Assembly (NCBI GenBank): GCA_031553315.1
Contig: JAVBLT010000013.1
Span: forward strand, 1-29,257
Direction: 5' to 3'
DNA: 29,257 nucleotides
Origin: JAVBLT01 sp031553315
Lineage (GTDB): Bacteria > Verrucomicrobiota > Kiritimatiellia > RFP12 > DVOR01
The notes under the pieces are model-generated. The model saw nothing but the letters and a program-made list of their open reading frames with translations, made no database searches and was not told the origin of the DNA. Both the position numbers and the translations under genes were made by a program. Of this stretch, positions 14,350 through 22,799 are shown in pieces; within the stretch, counting starts at the first letter, position 1, and each line of letters starts with the position of its first letter.

Positions 14350-16226
14350 TGCGGGCTCCCTTCGATCGTCATGCGGATCCATCCTTTTCGGGCGGGTTCT
14401 TTCAGGGTGAGGGCGAGGCGGTGAACGGGGCCTTTGGCGTGCCCCGTCGGGGTTGAGGCGAGGTCGCTTTGGGTGAAGGCCCAGGGGGCGGAGGCTTCGA
14501 TTTTCACGGTGAGGGTCTGGCCGCGCCAGGTCACGCTGAGGGTGTCGGGCGAGGCGAGCTCGGCAGAACCGAAGGTGATGAGGGCGGTTTCGAAGGAATC
14601 GGGGGCGCCGGTGAAGGCGAAGGCGTCTTCAATGACGACTTTGGGTCGGGCGCTGTCCCAGGTGAAGGCTCGGGTGAGGGTTTCGATGCGCTCGGAGCCG
14701 TAGGCGGGGGCGAGGTCGAGGAGGAGAAGGTCGGATGCGCGGGTGAAATCGGTTTTGATGATTTTGGCGGCGTGTTTGGCGCCGGGTTTCTGGAGGGTTT
14801 TTGCGGGGTAGGGCACGGGGTGGCCGTAGGAGTTGAGCAGGTCGCTTTCGTAGCGGCGGGCGCTGAAGGTGCGGGCGGTGTAGGTTTCGCCGCCGGCATC
14901 GGTGAGCACGGGTATGCCGCCTTGAACGATCATATAGGAGCCGGCGTCGTTGTGATTGTGGGGAACGCCGTTGTGGCCGCCTTTGATGGCGGCTGAAAGG
15001 CCTTTGCCGCGCTCGATGAGGACTTCGGCATCGGGGAACCAGCTGCGGGCGCTGTCGATGGCGAGCGGGTCGGCTTTGACGGCGGCGGGGATGCGGTCGG
15101 GGCGCAGCAGGGCGCCTTCGGGGAAGGCGGCGGGGTTTTTAGGCCAGGGGAGGGGGGTGTTTTTGAGCTGCCAGCCGAGGCGGGCGTTGAGCCAGGCGAT
15201 GAGGTCTGCGTCGGCCTTGACGTCGGCGGAGCAGTCGGCGAAGGCGGGGTAGATTTGCCCCTGAATCAGGCAGGAGGGGGCGGAACGGGCGGGGAGGCGG
15301 GCTTCGGGCCAGAGGAGCCAGTCTTCTTTTCCGCCGGTGGCTGCCCGGACGGTTTCGGCGAGGTTGACGAAGTTGCCGAAGCCGTAGTTCCAGTAGGCGA
15401 CGCCTTCGCCGCACCAGCCGTCGGCGTCGAAACCGCTGAGGAAGATGCGGACGTGGGCGCGGGCGGAGGCGACCACGCGTGATTTTTCGGCGGCGGTCAC
15501 GCCGGGCAGGGCGAGGGTGGCGCCGACCACGCCGGCGTGGCAGACGGCGTTCCAGTTGGCGTTGTTGAGGACCCACCAGTTGTTGAAGTGGTGTTTGTCG
15601 AGCATGGCGAGGTAGGGATTGACCACGCGGGCGCGGACGGCGGCGATGACCTTCTCGCGGGTGCCGGCTGGGAGCGCGGCGCCAAACTGCGCGGCCACGG
15701 TGGCGAGGCGCCAGCCGAAGGCGGAGGAGGCGAGGTCGATGGTGATGGATTGCTGCTTTACATTGGCGAGGTTGCCGTCGTGAGCGGGCAGGACCCAGGT
15801 GGCGTCGGCGCAGAAGGCTTCGAGCGCGCGGGCGATGGCGGGGATGAAGCGGCCTTTGCCTTCGAGGAGCTCGGCCTGGATGAGGGAATCGGCATGGCGG
15901 TGGCGGGCGGTGTTGAGGTTCTGGTAACGGTCGCGGTTGCCGTTGGTGGTGAAGTCGTAATAGGCTTCTTCGGGCCAGGGTGGGAGGGCTTTTTCGAGCA
16001 GATTTTCGGCCCGGCGGATGATGGAGGCGGTGTCGGTCTTTCCGTTTTTTGCGGCGGTCGACCAGGCGCCGCGATCCTGCCAGCGGGGCGCCACGCTGAA
16101 GGGGGCGCCGGAGAAAAGCGGTTCGAGCGCCCGGGCGTCGGCGGCGAGCTGTTCGGCGGTGGGGCGCGGGGCGGCGAACGCTGTGGAGATCAGGGCTGTG
16201 AGGCAGAGGGCGGTGCGGATAACCAT
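14346..16226 (-). CDS. Secreted heparinase II/III-family polysaccharide lyase-like protein
   Basis: A 626-aa protein with a signal peptide (MVIRTALCLTALISTAFA). Residues to about 350 are an alpha-helical toroid with conserved-looking HFNNWWVLNNANWNAVCHAG and GFDADGWCGEGVAYWNYGFGNFV. A beta-sandwich heparinase II/III domain follows, with PHNHNDAGSYMIVQGGIPVLTDAGGETYTARTFSARRYESDLLNSYGHPVP, which carries the His/Tyr/Asn residues typical of the catalytic centre. It should act by beta-elimination on an uronic-acid polysaccharide in the periplasm or outside the cell; the substrate is unknown. I chose 16226 because it gives a clean signal peptide and has AAAGG upstream; longer in-frame starts (16253, 16298) lack both. 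It sits 99 bp after the Bat fusion gene with no terminator between. Confidence 0.88.
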   Translation of the reverse strand: MVIRTALCLTALISTAFAAPRPTAEQLAADARALEPLFSGAPFSVAPRWQDRGAWSTAAKNGKTDTASIIRRAENLLEKALPPWPEEAYYDFTTNGNRDRYQNLNTARHRHADSLIQAELLEGKGRFIPAIARALEAFCADATWVLPAHDGNLANVKQQSITIDLASSAFGWRLATVAAQFGAALPAGTREKVIAAVRARVVNPYLAMLDKHHFNNWWVLNNANWNAVCHAGVVGATLALPGVTAAEKSRVVASARAHVRIFLSGFDADGWCGEGVAYWNYGFGNFVNLAETVRAATGGKEDWLLWPEARLPARSAPSCLIQGQIYPAFADCSADVKADADLIAWLNARLGWQLKNTPLPWPKNPAAFPEGALLRPDRIPAAVKADPLAIDSARSWFPDAEVLIERGKGLSAAIKGGHNGVPHNHNDAGSYMIVQGGIPVLTDAGGETYTARTFSARRYESDLLNSYGHPVPYPAKTLQKPGAKHAAKIIKTDFTRASDLLLLDLAPAYGSERIETLTRAFTWDSARPKVVIEDAFAFTGAPDSFETALITFGSAELASPDTLSVTWRGQTLTVKIEASAPWAFTQSDLASTPTGHAKGPVHRLALTLKEPARKGWIRMTIEGSPQ

Positions 16227-16325
16227 AATTTGGAACCTTTCGTTTTGAAACATTCGAAGCGGGTGGATGAAAAGCGTCTGCGCGATCGCGCCTGGCAAGG
16301 GCGGCGCGTTTTTTGCCGGGGTTGC

Positions 16326-18776
16326 CTACCAGTCGCGTTCATCGGGGCGGATGGGGAGGTTTACGGCGTTTTTGTTTTTCTTTTCTTCGTGTTCGCGTTC
16401 ACGGTCGAGGGCGCGGCGGAGGAGTTCTTTCACATCGCGCGGGGATTCTTGCTTTTCGGGTTGCTGTTCGTGTTCCTGTTTTTGCTCCTGCTCCTGCTGC
16501 TGTTGCTGTTGCTGCTGCTGATCCTGTGGCTGGTTTTGCTGCTGTTGTTTCTGGTCGGATTGGGGGGGGGGCGATTTGTCTTTGGGCAGGAGGCTTTGGA
16601 TTTCTTGGAGGAGCGCCATGGCGCGGCGCTGGCTTTCGAGGGGGTGGGGGGGCTGGGCGAGGGTTTCGGTTTCCTTGGCGAGGGTTTCGATTTTGGCTTT
16701 GTCTTCGACGGTGAAGGGCACGGCGTTGGTGTCGGCCTGGCGCTGGCGGATGACCTGGTCGGCCCATTCGGGGAATGCGGCGCGGAATTGCCGGGTGAGG
16801 GCGAGCACTTCGGGCAGGTCGGGGCGGGCGGGTGTGTAGGGGGTGGTTTTGGCGAGGGCGTTGGTCTGCACGGCGATGGCTTCGCCGATGAGGGCGGGCG
16901 GTTCGGCGGCGGAGCGCCAGAGGGCGTAGATGAAGGGTTCGGCGGCTTCGATTTCGTCTTGCACGGGGTTGAGGTCGCGCAGGGCGAGGGCGATGCCCTG
17001 GAGCTGGGCTCGGTTGACGGCGGATCGCTGAAGGAGCTCGGCGCGCTGCTGTTCGTTGGTGAGGGTCTGCTCGGTGAAAAGGGTTTTCTGGATGGGGAGC
17101 CAGAGGTCGGCGCGGGCATCGAGGCCGGCGGCGGCGGCTTCGGCGAGGGCGATGCGCCGGGCGGGGGCGTTGGTGAAGATGGCGGGGGCGGCTTGGATGA
17201 GGTCGCGCTGGCCGGTGAGGAGGCGGGTGAGGAGCTGGGAGGGCGGGGTGTTTTCGTTTTCTTTCATCACGCGGGCTTCGCGGGCGGCGGTGCGGATCGC
17301 TTCGAGGCCGTCGAGGGATCGGGTGAGGTTTCGCTGTGCGGCGGGGTCTTTCGGGTTGAGGCGGGCGGCGGTTTGGAAGGCTTCGATGGCGCCTTCGCGT
17401 TCGGCGAGGCGTTTTTCGGGGTCGTCGGCGGCGGCTTCGGCGGCGGCGTGGCGGAGTTTGCCGAGGAGGGTGGCGGCGGCGGCGTTTTCGTTGGCGAGCG
17501 GGCGGAGGAGGTCGATGGCGGCGGCGGGCTTTTCGGCTTTGATCCAGGCGAGGGCGGCGTTGAAGTGGAAGCGGGCGGCTTCGGCGGGGTCGGCGCCGAG
17601 GGCGGCTTCGGTGTAGGCTTTGGCGGCGGCTTCGAATGTGCCGCCGCGGTAGAGATCCTGGGCTTGGCGGGCGCCGGCGTGGCCGCTGAGCACGGGAGGG
17701 GGGGCGGCCTGGGGGGCTTCGCCGGTTTCCGCTTCCTGGGCGCGGGCGGCGCAGGCGAGGGCGATGCACAGGGCGAGGGCGGCGCGGCGGCGGGTGGCGA
17801 GGCGGCCTGTGCTGAGGGCGCCGGCGGCGAGAAGGAGGAGGATGCCGGGGATGAGGAAGAGGGTGTAGCGTTCGCGGATCTGGTTTTCGAAGCGCTCCTG
17901 CTGTTCGCGGTCGGCGATCTGGCGGAGGTGCCGGCGGTAGAGGTTGCCGAGGGTGGTGTGGGCGGTGCCGGCGGTGGCAAGGGGGATGTAGTGGCCGCCG
18001 GAGGCGGTGGCGATGGCGGAGAGGGTGGCTTCGGTGAGGCGCGATTTCACGTCGGAACCCTGATAGCGGATGTTGCCGCTTCTCTCGCCGGTTTCGGGGA
18101 TGCTGGCGCCGGCGGTGTCGCCGATGCCGACGGTGAAGATGGGGATGCCGCGGCGGGCGGCGCGCTCGGCGGCTTCGCGGGTGTGGCCGGCGAGGTCTTC
18201 GCCGTCGGAAATGAGGATGACGGCGTTGTGGCGGCTGTCGGTCTCGTCGAAGGCGTCGATGGCGGTGTTGAGGGCGGCGGCGAGGTCGGTTTCGCCGGCG
18301 GGGGCGGAGGTGACGGCGAGGGAATCGAGCGCTTGGCGGAGGAAGGCGTAGTCGGTGGTGAGGGGGCAGAGGAGCACGCCTTTTTTGCGGAAGGCGATGA
18401 GGCCGGCGCGGTCGCCCTGGAGATCGGCGATGAGGTCGACGACGTCGGCCTTGGCGCGTTCGAGGCGGTTGGGGCGCACGTCGCGCGCGAGCATGGAGCG
18501 GGAAACGTCGATGGCGATCATCAGGTTGCGGCCTCGCATGTGCGCGGTTTCATCCTTTTTGCCCCATTGAGGCCGGGCCAGCGCCACAATGAGCAGCGCC
18601 ATGCCCGCGAGGATGAGCGCGCCTTGAATGGCGGCGCGCCGCCGGTCGGCGGGGTTGGCGGCGTGGCCCCATTTTTCAAGGCGGCGATCGGCGCGCCGGC
18701 GAACGAGGGTGGCGAAAACCGCGGCGGGCGGCAGAAGCAGAAGCAGGGCCAAGGCGAAGGGGTAGACAAAACGCAT
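16326..18776 (-). CDS. BatB/BatC-type fusion: membrane VWA domain plus TPR region and Gln-rich C-terminus
   Basis: An 816-aa membrane protein. Two N-terminal helices (about 5-24 and 48-67) precede a von Willebrand factor A domain with an intact metal site (DVSRS at 90-94, GETDLAAAL, ISDGED). Another helix (YTLFLIPGILLLLAAGAL) ends the BatB-like part. Directly after comes RRAALALCIALACAARAQE, which looks like a former signal peptide, now internal, and then TPR-like repeats (QAQDLYRGGTFEAAAKAYTEAALG; ARFHFNAALAWIKAEKPAAAIDLL) as in BatC. The C-terminus has a long Gln tract and a charged tail. Bat proteins are linked to aerotolerance in Bacteroides and Leptospira. AGGAGG precedes the ATG at 18776, which overlaps the upstream stop by one base. 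Confidence 0.88.
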   Translation of the reverse strand: MRFVYPFALALLLLLPPAAVFATLVRRRADRRLEKWGHAANPADRRRAAIQGALILAGMALLIVALARPQWGKKDETAHMRGRNLMIAIDVSRSMLARDVRPNRLERAKADVVDLIADLQGDRAGLIAFRKKGVLLCPLTTDYAFLRQALDSLAVTSAPAGETDLAAALNTAIDAFDETDSRHNAVILISDGEDLAGHTREAAERAARRGIPIFTVGIGDTAGASIPETGERSGNIRYQGSDVKSRLTEATLSAIATASGGHYIPLATAGTAHTTLGNLYRRHLRQIADREQQERFENQIRERYTLFLIPGILLLLAAGALSTGRLATRRRAALALCIALACAARAQEAETGEAPQAAPPPVLSGHAGARQAQDLYRGGTFEAAAKAYTEAALGADPAEAARFHFNAALAWIKAEKPAAAIDLLRPLANENAAAATLLGKLRHAAAEAAADDPEKRLAEREGAIEAFQTAARLNPKDPAAQRNLTRSLDGLEAIRTAAREARVMKENENTPPSQLLTRLLTGQRDLIQAAPAIFTNAPARRIALAEAAAAGLDARADLWLPIQKTLFTEQTLTNEQQRAELLQRSAVNRAQLQGIALALRDLNPVQDEIEAAEPFIYALWRSAAEPPALIGEAIAVQTNALAKTTPYTPARPDLPEVLALTRQFRAAFPEWADQVIRQRQADTNAVPFTVEDKAKIETLAKETETLAQPPHPLESQRRAMALLQEIQSLLPKDKSPPPQSDQKQQQQNQPQDQQQQQQQQQEQEQKQEHEQQPEKQESPRDVKELLRRALDREREHEEKKNKNAVNLPIRPDERDW
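16462..16560 (-). repeat. Gln-codon tract in the Bat fusion protein
   Basis: Low-complexity CAG/CAA-type repeat (CTG/TTG on the plus strand) coding for a stretch dominated by Gln, with interspersed Glu, Lys, Asp and Pro, including a run of nine consecutive Gln. CAG and CAA are mixed, so it is not a pure trinucleotide array. Confidence 0.85.
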
Positions 18777-19843
18777 CACAAACCTCCTGAATCCATCTGA
18801 AAATCTTTCAACCAGCCGCGGCGCCCGGCGGCATCGACGCGTACCCAGCCTTCGGCTCGCTCCAATGGGGCCACGTGTTCGCCGGCGGGGAGCCGGTGGA
18901 GCACGGGCGAACGCTCCGAGGGGCCGAAGCGAAGCAGGCTGTTTTCCTTGAGGCCGAGGCCTTCGCCTTCGGGGGGGGCGCTCACGGGCGAGGTGTCGAT
19001 GATTTTGAGGGCGGGCTGCGCGGTTTCGGTTTGTTTGGCCACGGTGAGCGCGGGCAGTGCCGCGCGGGCGGTCATGTAGCGCCGGGCGAAGGGGTCGAAC
19101 CAGGAAAAGGTGTTGGAGCCGATGGCGGCGGCGCCTTCGGAAAGAGGGACGAGGAGGGTTTCGGTGACGATTCTTTTTTCAGAGCGGGTGACGGTTTTTG
19201 TTTCGTAGGCGCGGAAGAGCGCGGGGTCGGGGGCGGGCTGGGGAATGAACCCTTCGGGCAGAATTCCGTTTTGCGCTTCGAGCGTGAGGGTGACGGTGAC
19301 GACGGATCCGGGCGCGAGCTTCACAGGGTCTGCTTTTCCGGTGAAGGCGTAGCGCCCCACGGCACCGGTGAAGCCTGTGGGTTTTCCGGCTTCGGGGAGG
19401 GGCGCGGCGGTGAAGGAGAAGGGCTTGATTTCGGCGTTGAACCGTTCGCGCCGCGAGAGGGGAAAACCGATGGCATCCTGCATCAGCACGGTGCGGGTGC
19501 CGGTGAGGGTGATGGCGGGCAGCTCGATTTTGCCTGCGGCGGCGGGCTCGGCGGGGAAGAGGATGCGGAGGCGGTCATAGGTGTTGCCGTCGGCGTCTTT
19601 CAGCTTTTGGCGCGTGAGCGGCTGGCCTTGCCCGACCTGGATGGGCTGGTTCTCAAAAGGGGTGGGGTTGAAGGTGATGTTGCCAAGCTCCTCGTTGGCG
19701 TCGGTATCGAGGTTGAGGAGAATCTGGATGCGCTGGCCGGGGTAAACGGGATCCGGCTCGAGCAGCGACCACGAGGCTTCCCGCACGGCGGCGTGAAGCG
19801 AGGCCGAAGACAGGAGCGACGCGAGGCACAGGGCTTTAAACAT
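18776..19843 (-). CDS. BatD-like periplasmic protein with C-terminal SH3 domain
   Basis: A 355-aa protein with a signal peptide (MFKALCLASLLSSASLHA). The body has BatD-like beta-sandwich features (ASWSLLEPDPVYPGQRIQILLNLDT; IELPAITLTGTRTVLM; PGSVVTVTLTLEAQNGILPEGF). The last 60 residues form a bacterial SH3 module (LGLKENSLLRFGPSERSPVLHRLPAGEHVAPLERAEGWVRVDAAGRRGWLKDF). In Bacteroides-type operons the SH3 domain usually sits on BatE, so its position here suggests domain shuffling. GGAGG lies six bases before the ATG at 19843, and the gene overlaps the upstream TPR/TM gene by eight bases. Likely part of a Bat envelope complex; the SH3 domain may bind cell wall or partner proteins. Confidence 0.78.
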   Translation of the reverse strand: MFKALCLASLLSSASLHAAVREASWSLLEPDPVYPGQRIQILLNLDTDANEELGNITFNPTPFENQPIQVGQGQPLTRQKLKDADGNTYDRLRILFPAEPAAAGKIELPAITLTGTRTVLMQDAIGFPLSRRERFNAEIKPFSFTAAPLPEAGKPTGFTGAVGRYAFTGKADPVKLAPGSVVTVTLTLEAQNGILPEGFIPQPAPDPALFRAYETKTVTRSEKRIVTETLLVPLSEGAAAIGSNTFSWFDPFARRYMTARAALPALTVAKQTETAQPALKIIDTSPVSAPPEGEGLGLKENSLLRFGPSERSPVLHRLPAGEHVAPLERAEGWVRVDAAGRRGWLKDFQMDSGGL

Positions 19844-20441
19844 GGCCGGCCTCCGTTGCAAGCACCGGCAGATCGCGGGTCTCGAAGCGGCTGATGGCGG
19901 CGGAAAAGGCGCAGATCAGCGCAACCGCGCCGCAAAAACAGGCGCAGGCGAAGAAAAGGGCCTGGAACCGGGAGGTGAGGCGCCTGGGAAAAAGAAAGAG
20001 GAGCGCGAGGGCGAAGGCCAGTGCGGCGGCCTGGGTGCGCGCGAGGCAGGAGAAGAAGAAGTGGGGGTAAAACACGGTGTGCGGCCAGGGCGGGGTTTGG
20101 GGCTGGCCTTGCGGCCGGCGGGCGTAGGCGGCTCTGATGCCGACCGCCGATTCGGGGGTGATGCCCGCGATGCATTCGGCGCGGGCGAAGGCGGCGAGGG
20201 CGGGGGCGGGCTCGCCGGCCATCACGAGGGTGGAGGCGAAGTTGAGGAGCAGGGGGGCGTTGTCGACGCCGTCGGCGAGGAGTTGGCGGTAGACGGTTGC
20301 GGCTTTGCGGAACTCGGCCGGTGTTTGCGCTTCGGCGGCGAGGGTGTTGGCCTGCGACCAGAGGAAACGGCGGGTTTCGTCATCGGCGGCGCGAAGCGAA
20401 AGGGCTGAAAAAGCAAGGAGAATAAGATAAAAACCTCTCAT
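19836..20441 (-). CDS. BatE-like TPR membrane protein without SH3 domain
   Basis: A 201-aa protein: signal peptide or first helix (MRGFYLILLAFSALSLRA), then TPR-like helices (FRKAATVYRQLLADGVDNAPLLLNFASTLVMAGEPAPALAAFARAECIAG), then two adjacent transmembrane helices (AAALAFALALLFLFP and ALFFACACFCGAVALICAFSA). This is the arrangement of BatE minus its C-terminal SH3, which instead is found on the next gene product. GGAGG precedes the ATG at 20441; the start overlaps the upstream BatD stop (ATGA) and the stop overlaps the downstream start. The assignment rests on architecture and position rather than on a strong sequence motif. Confidence 0.7.
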   Translation of the reverse strand: MRGFYLILLAFSALSLRAADDETRRFLWSQANTLAAEAQTPAEFRKAATVYRQLLADGVDNAPLLLNFASTLVMAGEPAPALAAFARAECIAGITPESAVGIRAAYARRPQGQPQTPPWPHTVFYPHFFFSCLARTQAAALAFALALLFLFPRRLTSRFQALFFACACFCGAVALICAFSAAISRFETRDLPVLATEAGHV

Positions 20442-21895
20442 GAGGGCCTCCATTGTGCGAGGATGGCGTCGATCTCGGGGAGGATCGCGCGCAGGCGTTT
20501 GCGGGTCTCCTGGGGGAGCGCGGTATCGGCTCCGGCCTGGTAAAGCCGCGCTTCCAGCGCTTCGACCGCCGCGCAGAGCTCTTCATGCGGGGCGCCGCGC
20601 TCGGCGAGGAGGCGGGCGATGTCGGGCGGGGTGAGCCCGGCGGAGGGCACGCCGAGGCGGTTTCCCAGCCAGATGCGGATGTGATGAAGCGCTTCGGGGG
20701 CATCGGCTTTTTTGAGGCGGCGGAGCGTCTGCGAACAGGCGCCGCAGCGGCGTTGGCGGTCGCGGAGGCGGCGCAGGGCGCGGCGCGAGAGGCGGGTGGT
20801 CGAGAGCCCGGCGTGGAGGGCGGCCGGCAGGCCGAGGGTCAGCCACAGGAAGCGGGCCGAGGGTGTGAGCGGCGCGTTTGCGGTTGCGCCTTCGGGGTCG
20901 AGGGTGATGCCTGCGGGCATGGGTTTGGCTTCGGCTGCGCCTTCGGGATCGCCGCCCACGGCGGTAATCTGGGTGGTCGCCTGAACCTGGAGGGGAACCG
21001 GCGCGCTTTTTCGGATTTGGTAGGTGCGTGTGTCGCGATCGAAAAAGGCGGCTTCAACGGGCGGGAATTCAATGCTGCCGGCGACCAGCGGGCGCACGCG
21101 GTAGGTGAAGCGTTTGCCGTCGGGCAAGGTTTCGGCGGAGACGCTGTCGTCATACACGCGAAAGGTTTTGCCGATGCCGGGCTGGCGGCCGAGCCTGGGC
21201 GGCTGGAGCGATTCGGGCGAGAGTGAGGCTCCGCGCACGGTCAATGTGAGCGTGAGCGGATCGCCGACGCGTGCCGCGTGGGAATCGAGCGCCGCTTCGA
21301 GCGTGAGATCCGGGCAAATGGCGCCGATGAACGAGGCCGGCTGGTTCTCCAGCGGCGGCGGCACGACCTTGATTGTGAGCGGCCGGGCCTGCGCGCTGAC
21401 CGGATGGATCCGCCCCGATTGATCTTTTACCTTGGCCTGAAACGCGGGCGCCCCGAAGGTGTAGACGCCTTCTTTCCGCGCCTGAAACTCGACCGGAAGG
21501 GTGTAGACGCTCCAGCTTTTTCCGTCGGCTTCTTCCTGTGTTTCAGGGAGGGCGGCGTTGAGGATGCGCTGCTGGGAAAAACTGCTGCCGCCCGAAACCT
21601 GTTGCGCGCTGAAGACCACGGCGAAGTTGGCGCGCGGCTGGCTGGGCGGCGCGGAAGGCGTGCCGAGCGAAACGGGGAGGGGGCTCTTGTCGTCGGAGTC
21701 GCCGATGGGGAGCCAGGGGAGCAGAAACGCGGGCGCGTTCGCAAGCGGCGAAGCCAGCGCCACACGCACGCGGACGGTGAAATGTTCGTCGACCAGGATG
21801 GATTCCGCATCCGGTTCAACCGTCAAAAGCACATCCGCCGGCCATGCCGGCAGGCAGAACATGCACAGTAGAAAACTGAAAAACTGCTTAGCCAT
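20438..21895 (-). CDS. BatD-family protein
   Basis: A 485-aa protein with an N-terminal signal peptide (MAKQFFSFLLCMFCLPAWPA), a long beta-rich exported region and one transmembrane helix near residues 348-366 (FLWLTLGLPAALHAGL), then a cytoplasmic Arg/Leu-rich helical tail with CGAC. Typical BatD segments are LLTVEPDAESILVDEHFTVRVRV, VYTLPVEFQARKEGVYTFGAPAF, LTLEAALDSHAARVGDPLTLTLTVRG and FTYRVRPLVAGSIEFPPVEAAFFD. It leads the operon. The GGAGG lies only one base from the ATG, too close for a normal ribosome site, and the promoter places the transcript start within a few bases of the ATG. MoxR and DUF58 genes, which usually head such operons, are not upstream; recO is. Confidence 0.85.
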   Translation of the reverse strand: MAKQFFSFLLCMFCLPAWPADVLLTVEPDAESILVDEHFTVRVRVALASPLANAPAFLLPWLPIGDSDDKSPLPVSLGTPSAPPSQPRANFAVVFSAQQVSGGSSFSQQRILNAALPETQEEADGKSWSVYTLPVEFQARKEGVYTFGAPAFQAKVKDQSGRIHPVSAQARPLTIKVVPPPLENQPASFIGAICPDLTLEAALDSHAARVGDPLTLTLTVRGASLSPESLQPPRLGRQPGIGKTFRVYDDSVSAETLPDGKRFTYRVRPLVAGSIEFPPVEAAFFDRDTRTYQIRKSAPVPLQVQATTQITAVGGDPEGAAEAKPMPAGITLDPEGATANAPLTPSARFLWLTLGLPAALHAGLSTTRLSRRALRRLRDRQRRCGACSQTLRRLKKADAPEALHHIRIWLGNRLGVPSAGLTPPDIARLLAERGAPHEELCAAVEALEARLYQAGADTALPQETRKRLRAILPEIDAILAQWRPS

Positions 21896-21903
21896 ACCTC
21901 CGT

Positions 21904-21932
21904 ATCATACGAAAAGACCCCTCGGCTTTCAA
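21904..21932 (-). promoter_or_regulatory. Predicted promoter of the Bat operon
   Basis: On the minus strand TTGAAA (21932-21927), 17-bp spacer, TATGAT (21909-21904). The start point would be near 21897, leaving a leader of only about two to five bases before the BatD ATG (21895). Confidence 0.7.
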
Positions 21933-21952
21933 TCCGAAATTCACGCGAGCCC

Positions 21953-21981
21953 TTCCATTCGGTTTTCTTTTCTGTTAGAAT
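21953..21981 (+). promoter_or_regulatory. Possible recO promoter
   Basis: TTCCAT (21953-21958), 17 bp, TAGAAT (21976-21981). Good -10, weak -35. Diverges from the Bat promoter and leaves a leader of about 11 nt with no Shine-Dalgarno before the recO ATG. Confidence 0.4.
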
Positions 21982-21998
21982 GGCACGCAGAGAAAAAA

Positions 21999-22799
21999 AT
22001 GGAACCCGCACTCGTCAAGACAACCGCCATACCGCTCGCCGTCCGGCCCTTTTCCAAAACCTCGCACATGGTCGTGTGGCTCACGCCCGGCGCCGGGCGC
22101 ATCACCACGCCCGTGAAGGGCGCGTGCCGCCCCAAAAGCGCCTTCCTGGGTCAATACGACCTCGCCTACACCTGCGAAATCCTTTACTATGCCCGTGAGC
22201 GCGACGGCATCCACCAGATCCGCGAATGCGCACCCCTTCATCTGCGCGAAGGCCTCCGCGGCAACTGGCGCGCCATGGCCGCCGCCGGGTATCTCTGCGA
22301 TCTGGCCATGCGCGTGAGCATGCCGCTCCAGGAGGCCTCCGGCGTTTACCGCGCGCTCACCGCCGCGCTCAACGCCCTCGAAACCGGCGGCCACCCCCTC
22401 GTTTGCCTCCTCTGGTTCGAGGCGCAGCTCATCCACGCGCTGGGCATCTCCCCCGATTTTTCCGATTGCCCCCAATGCCCCGCCGAGCTCGCCCTGCGCC
22501 GGCGTTTCTCCATCCGCGAGGGGCGCTTCCTCTGCGGGCACCGCCCCCCGCGCCACCCCTCCGCTCCCACGCTCAACATCCACCGCGACATGACCGCGCT
22601 CTTTGACCTCGTTTCCCGCGCCACGCTCCCCGAGCTCCTCGCCGAAGCCGCCGCCGTGCCCGGTCTCGACGTTTTCGGCAACCCCGAGCCGCTTCCCGGC
22701 GAATTCGCCCTCAGGCGCTTTCTCGGCATCTTTCTCGTGTTTCATTTCGATGTGCTCCCCGGCCCCCGCCGCACCGCGCTTGAACTTCTTCTTTCTTAG
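21999..22799 (+). CDS. recO: DNA repair protein RecO
   Basis: A 266-aa recombination mediator that, with RecR, loads RecA onto SSB-coated single-stranded DNA. The N-terminal OB fold is visible (KTTAIPLAVRPFSKTSHMVVWLTPGAGRITTPVKGACRPKSAFLGQYDLAYTCEILYYAR). A helical domain follows, with a zinc-binding region (DFSDCPQCPAELALRRRFSIREGRFLCGHR). The ATG at 21999 gives the standard RecO start; a longer in-frame extension to 21558 runs through the divergent BatD gene. The TAG stop (22797-22799) coincides with the first three bases of a repeat element. The bases just right of the element (TAATCAAAGG) would restore a TAA stop if it were removed, placing recO about 15 bp from the ABC-F gene. Confidence 0.9.
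   Translation: MEPALVKTTAIPLAVRPFSKTSHMVVWLTPGAGRITTPVKGACRPKSAFLGQYDLAYTCEILYYARERDGIHQIRECAPLHLREGLRGNWRAMAAAGYLCDLAMRVSMPLQEASGVYRALTAALNALETGGHPLVCLLWFEAQLIHALGISPDFSDCPQCPAELALRRRFSIREGRFLCGHRPPRHPSAPTLNIHRDMTALFDLVSRATLPELLAEAAAVPGLDVFGNPEPLPGEFALRRFLGIFLVFHFDVLPGPRRTALELLLS

Noticed and set aside
16280..16320. Hairpin GCGCC/GGCGC followed by T6 on the plus strand
   Set aside because: No plus-strand gene is transcribed into it, and on the minus strand, where the operon runs, there is no T-tract.
16484..16553. Possible microsatellite or CRISPR-like tandem repeat
   Set aside because: It is Gln coding sequence with mixed codons; no regular repeat-spacer structure. I saw no CRISPR array in the window.
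15537..18800. Very long (1087-codon) open frame on the plus strand opposite the Bat fusion and lyase genes
   Set aside because: Gly/Glu/Ala-rich translation without domains; it is the antisense of high-GC genes with strong domain evidence on the minus strand.
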